A stretch of DNA of 42,811 nucleotides from Oceanobacillus jeddahensis (GTDB lineage Bacteria; Bacillota; Bacilli; Bacillales; Amphibacillaceae): positions 1-42,811 of the forward strand of contig NZ_CCDM010000011.1 in NCBI RefSeq assembly GCF_000750635.1. The letters run 5' to 3'. The position numbers were made by a program, and so were the translations under genes. A model generated the notes under the pieces. That model did not search any database. It was not told the DNA's origin and worked only from the letters and a program-made list of their open reading frames with translations. Positions within the stretch are counted from its first letter, which is position 1; every line of letters starts with the position of its first letter. This document shows, piece after piece, positions 40,645-42,811 of this stretch.

Positions 40645-41844
40645 ATGGTGACATCAAAAGAAATTATGGAACTTACTTCTACCTATGGTGCAAATAACTA
40701 TCATCCATTGCCGGTAGTTATTGCAGAAGCGGAAGGAGTTTGGGTGAAAGATCCTGAAGGAAATAAATATATGGATATGCTGAGTGCATACTCAGCTGTT
40801 AATCAGGGACATCGTCATCCAAAAATAATTCAAGCGTTAAAAGATCAAGCGGATAAAGTCACACTTACCTCAAGAGCTTTTCATAATGAACTATTAGGCC
40901 CCTGGACAGAGCGTGTTGCCCAATTAACAAATAAAGATAAAGTATTGCCAATGAATACGGGAGTAGAAGCAGTAGAAACGGCTATAAAAGCGGCTCGCAG
41001 ATGGGCGTATGAAAAAAAGGATGTGGATGATAACCAAGCAGAGATTATTGCTGCTAAAGGTAATTTTCATGGTCGAACAATGAATGCGATTTCATTATCA
41101 GATGATCCGAGTGCAACAACAAATTACGGTCCATTTGTTCCCTGTATCTATAAAATAAATTATGGAGATATTCAAGCATTAAAAGAAACCATTACGCCGA
41201 ATACAGCAGGAATTATTATAGAACCAATTCAAGGAGAAGCAGGTATTCTTCTTCCACCGGAAGGCTATTTGCAGGAAGTTCGAAAAATTTGTGATGAAGA
41301 AAATATATTGTTCATTGCAGATGAAGTGCAGACAGGTTTTGCCCGTACAGGTAAGATGTTTGCTTGTGAATGGGAGAATGTAGAACCTGATATCTATGTG
41401 ATGGGAAAAGCATTAGGCGGAGGTGTCATGCCTATTTCTGCGATCGCTGCGAATAAAGACATTATGGATGTATTTACACCAGGTTCACATGGTTCGACAT
41501 TTGGAGGGAATCCATTAGCTTGTGCTGTTTCCATGGCTGCATTAGACGTAATTGAAGAAGAAGGGCTTATAGACAAATCGCTGGAACTGGGAGAGTACTT
41601 TGCGATTGAATTATCCGCCATTAACCACCCGGATTTGAAAGAAGTCCGTTCTAAAGGTTTATTTATCGGAGTAGAATTTAACAAACCTGTTCGCCCCATT
41701 TGTGAAGCATTGAAGAAAAGTGGCATTTTATGTAAGGAAACACATGAAACCACTATTCGTTTTGCCCCGCCATTAGTTATTACAAAGGAAGAACTTGATT
41801 GGGCATTGGATAGAATAAGGCAAGTGTTACAAGTTAACGAATAA
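40645..41844 (+). CDS. rocD: ornithine aminotransferase (ornithine-oxo-acid transaminase)
   Basis: A protein of 399 residues, a PLP enzyme converting ornithine and 2-oxoglutarate to glutamate-5-semialdehyde and glutamate, linking arginine breakdown to proline and glutamate. The ATG at 40645 (MVTSKEIMELTSTYGANNYH) has AGGGAGG 9 bases upstream; an in-frame ATG at 40621 lies before that site. Diagnostic features are the GANNYHPLPVV start, MNTGVEAVETAIKAAR, KGNFHGRTM, IADEVQTGFARTGK and the Schiff-base Lys in VMGKALGGG (about 255). No other roc genes are nearby. Confidence 0.95.
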   Translation: MVTSKEIMELTSTYGANNYHPLPVVIAEAEGVWVKDPEGNKYMDMLSAYSAVNQGHRHPKIIQALKDQADKVTLTSRAFHNELLGPWTERVAQLTNKDKVLPMNTGVEAVETAIKAARRWAYEKKDVDDNQAEIIAAKGNFHGRTMNAISLSDDPSATTNYGPFVPCIYKINYGDIQALKETITPNTAGIIIEPIQGEAGILLPPEGYLQEVRKICDEENILFIADEVQTGFARTGKMFACEWENVEPDIYVMGKALGGGVMPISAIAANKDIMDVFTPGSHGSTFGGNPLACAVSMAALDVIEEEGLIDKSLELGEYFAIELSAINHPDLKEVRSKGLFIGVEFNKPVRPICEALKKSGILCKETHETTIRFAPPLVITKEELDWALDRIRQVLQVNE

Positions 41845-42169
41845 AGATATCGATTTAGGGGCTCCAATGAAATTTCGTTGGAGCTTTTTTTCTTGGTGTC
41901 GATTAACCTGACAATATTGGTAACTGCAGTCCTGAATTTTTTTTCGGCAGTAGAGTAGTCATAGCCTGTAAAAAGCGGCATTAGCTTAACTCCATTTTTA
42001 AATCCTATGGTATACCTATAATTTTGCCTTCTTGTATTTTTTAATCCTTACCAGGTTTTCTCTACATGTTGCAAACCTTCTCTAACACGGTATACATTGA
42101 ATTCCCAAACAGTGCCAGTATGGAATTACATAATTACGCAAAAGATAACCTGTGAGGAGGTGAGAAGCA
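41845..42169 (+). other. intergenic region with rocD terminator and a long-loop hairpin copy
   Basis: The terminator is at 41861-41891. At 41894-41934 is a degenerate copy of the long-loop form: GGTGTCGA, the 17-bp insert TTAACCTGACAATATTG (one base different from the 28.08-kb copy) and GTAACTGCAGTCC. The remaining about 230 bases hold no gene or repeat I can recognise. Confidence 0.6.
41861..41891 (+). terminator. terminator after rocD
   Basis: GCTCCAA pairs with TTGGAGC, with GAAA/TTTC inside (one mismatch), followed by seven T residues. Confidence 0.88.
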
Positions 42170-42457
42170 ATGAAAACACTACATGCAATTGCAGTCACTT
42201 TATTGATTATTGGTGCTATCAACTGGGGACTAATTGGGTTTTTTCAATTTGATCTAGTGTCAGCTATTTTTGGCGGACAGACAGCAATTCTTTCTCGAAT
42301 TATTTATGGACTTGTCGGGATCAGTGCTATTTATTATCTTACAACTTTATTCTCTGGAGTTGGAGAATCCGTTCAAGATTCGGATAACCTGCAAACAAGC
42401 TTCCGCACTGAATTTAGTGAGGATTATGGCATTGAAGAAGAACTGGAAGATAAATAA
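42170..42457 (+). CDS. DUF378 domain-containing small membrane protein
   Basis: A 95-residue protein. The first 65 residues are the DUF378 domain with two membrane helices: HAIAVTLLIIGAINWGLIGF, with the typical G-A-x-N-W-G-L motif, and IIYGLVGISAIYYLTTLF. The C-terminal 30 residues are acidic and polar (DSDNLQTSFRTEFSEDYG, EEELEDK) and probably cytoplasmic. The function of DUF378 proteins is unknown. GAGGAGGTGAGAAG lies before the ATG. It is monocistronic with a strong terminator downstream. Confidence 0.92.
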   Translation: MKTLHAIAVTLLIIGAINWGLIGFFQFDLVSAIFGGQTAILSRIIYGLVGISAIYYLTTLFSGVGESVQDSDNLQTSFRTEFSEDYGIEEELEDK

Positions 42458-42503
42458 TTAAACAAAAACCTTCGAATAAATAAAATAGGGTTTCACCTTA
42501 TCG

Positions 42504-42544
42504 AATTACTGTCAGTTAAGCTTTATTTTGCTTTTGCAGTAATT
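42504..42544. repeat. inverted repeat downstream of the DUF378 gene
   Basis: AATTACTG and CAGTAATT form an 8-bp inverted repeat with a roughly 25-nt AT-rich spacer. Its role is unclear; it precedes the stronger terminator. Confidence 0.35.
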
Positions 42545-42557
42545 GGTAAGAAGAATT

Positions 42558-42604
42558 ATCATTTCTAAGGGGAGGGGAAGCCTCTTAGAAATGATATTTT
42601 TATT
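42558..42604 (+). terminator. terminator after the DUF378 gene
   Basis: ATCATTTCTAAG (42558-42569) and CTTAGAAATGAT (42584-42595) are perfectly paired around a purine-rich loop and followed by ATTTTTATTT. Confidence 0.88.
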
Positions 42605-42624
42605 TCACTTTATGAAGTATAAAG

Positions 42625-42811
42625 AATTCAAGGAATAGAGTATAAGTACAACGGTATTGATGGAGCGAGTAATCGCAAAAGCTCTTCGATGGGGCGAGTA
42701 ACCGCAGCAACGGTTTTAATAGACCGAGTAATCGCAGGTCTCAATGTTGTCAGGTTAATACGACCGCTGCGACGGGTTATGGTGGGGTGAGTAATCGCAA
42801 CCCCAGAAAAA
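42625..42811 (+). repeat. tandem array of four conserved-loop hairpin units, running off the window end
   Basis: GAGTAAYCGCA loops start at 42667, 42696, 42726 and 42789 (spacings 29, 30 and 63). Stems are GAGC/GCTC (unit 1, enlarged loop), almost none (unit 2), AGACC/GGTCT (unit 3) and TGGGGT/ACCCCA (unit 4). Between units 3 and 4 the 17-bp insert motif appears in inverse orientation (42742-42758). The left flank (ATTCAAGGAATAGAGTATAA) matches the flank of the 28.07-kb copy. No coding potential is seen. Confidence 0.85.

Noticed and set aside
41394..41981. 195-codon minus-strand frame
   Set aside because: It lies antisense to the intact rocD gene for most of its length, has no family resemblance and arises from rocD codon structure.
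42661..42811. CRISPR array
   Set aside because: The conserved part is only 11 nt, spacers are not unique protospacer-like sequences of constant length, the same unit occurs singly elsewhere, and no cas gene is near.

Overview
The window looks like chromosomal DNA of a low-GC, moderately halophilic or halotolerant member of the Bacillaceae, of the Oceanobacillus/Virgibacillus type. The left third keeps the B. subtilis order ytfP, murJ(ytgP), ytzG, ytlP(thpR), ytlQ, ytlR, ytmP, ytzH, trmB. Ribosome binding sites are strong AGGAGG types, TTG starts occur, and an ectoine-catabolism locus points to a saline habitat. This placement is an inference from gene content; no 16S rRNA gene is present.

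Layout. 1-678: a 5S rRNA gene with its terminator, then a decayed RelB/DinJ-type antitoxin. 679-3623 (minus): a dicarboxylate/amino acid symporter, a small membrane-anchored protein and the flavoprotein YtfP. 3879-11222: the housekeeping block (lipid II flippase, rRNA pseudouridine synthase, RNA cyclic phosphodiesterase, YtlQ, lipid kinase, aminoglycoside-phosphotransferase-like kinase, YtzH, TrmB). 11318-12893: uracil permease pyrP behind a clear PyrR-type attenuator. 13511-15948: a multi-spanning permease with an N-carbamoyl-amino-acid/allantoate-type M20 hydrolase.

16182-27998 is the most interesting gene block. A PucR regulator is followed by an M20D amidohydrolase (broken by an exact 23-bp tandem duplication), an aldehyde dehydrogenase, a class-III aminotransferase, an EutA-like Asp/Glu racemase-fold protein, a three-part TRAP transporter whose binding protein resembles the ectoine receptor UehA, and a creatinase-like M24 enzyme resembling ectoine hydrolase DoeA/EutD. 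Together these read as import of ectoine, ring opening, deacetylation, transamination and oxidation to aspartate. The M20D enzyme stands where the usual aspartoacylase-like DoeB/EutE would be, and PucR where EnuR usually is.

28397-36481: RNA polymerase recycling factor HelD; a self-contained polyol-type cassette (GntR regulator, short-chain dehydrogenase, mannitol-family PTS EIICB and EIIA) with a shared candidate operator; then release factor 3 on the minus strand. 37006-42457: a SWIM/SNF2 helicase, ornithine aminotransferase RocD and a DUF378 protein.

The intergenic spaces hold an unusual family of small structured repeats. Several copies have the same 11-nt loop, GAGTAATCGCA (or GAGTAACCGCA), closed by stems whose sequences differ but which still pair. 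Three copies sit in 31-bp cassettes in larger dispersed repeats (36.7 and 40.2 kb), four form a tandem array at the right edge (42.66-42.81 kb), and two carry an extra 17-bp insert in the loop (28.07 and 41.9 kb). A second, 152-bp nested-hairpin repeat occurs at 18.0 kb and, inverted and interrupted by one of these cassettes, at 36.7-36.9 kb. I regard this repeat system as the best candidate for something undescribed.
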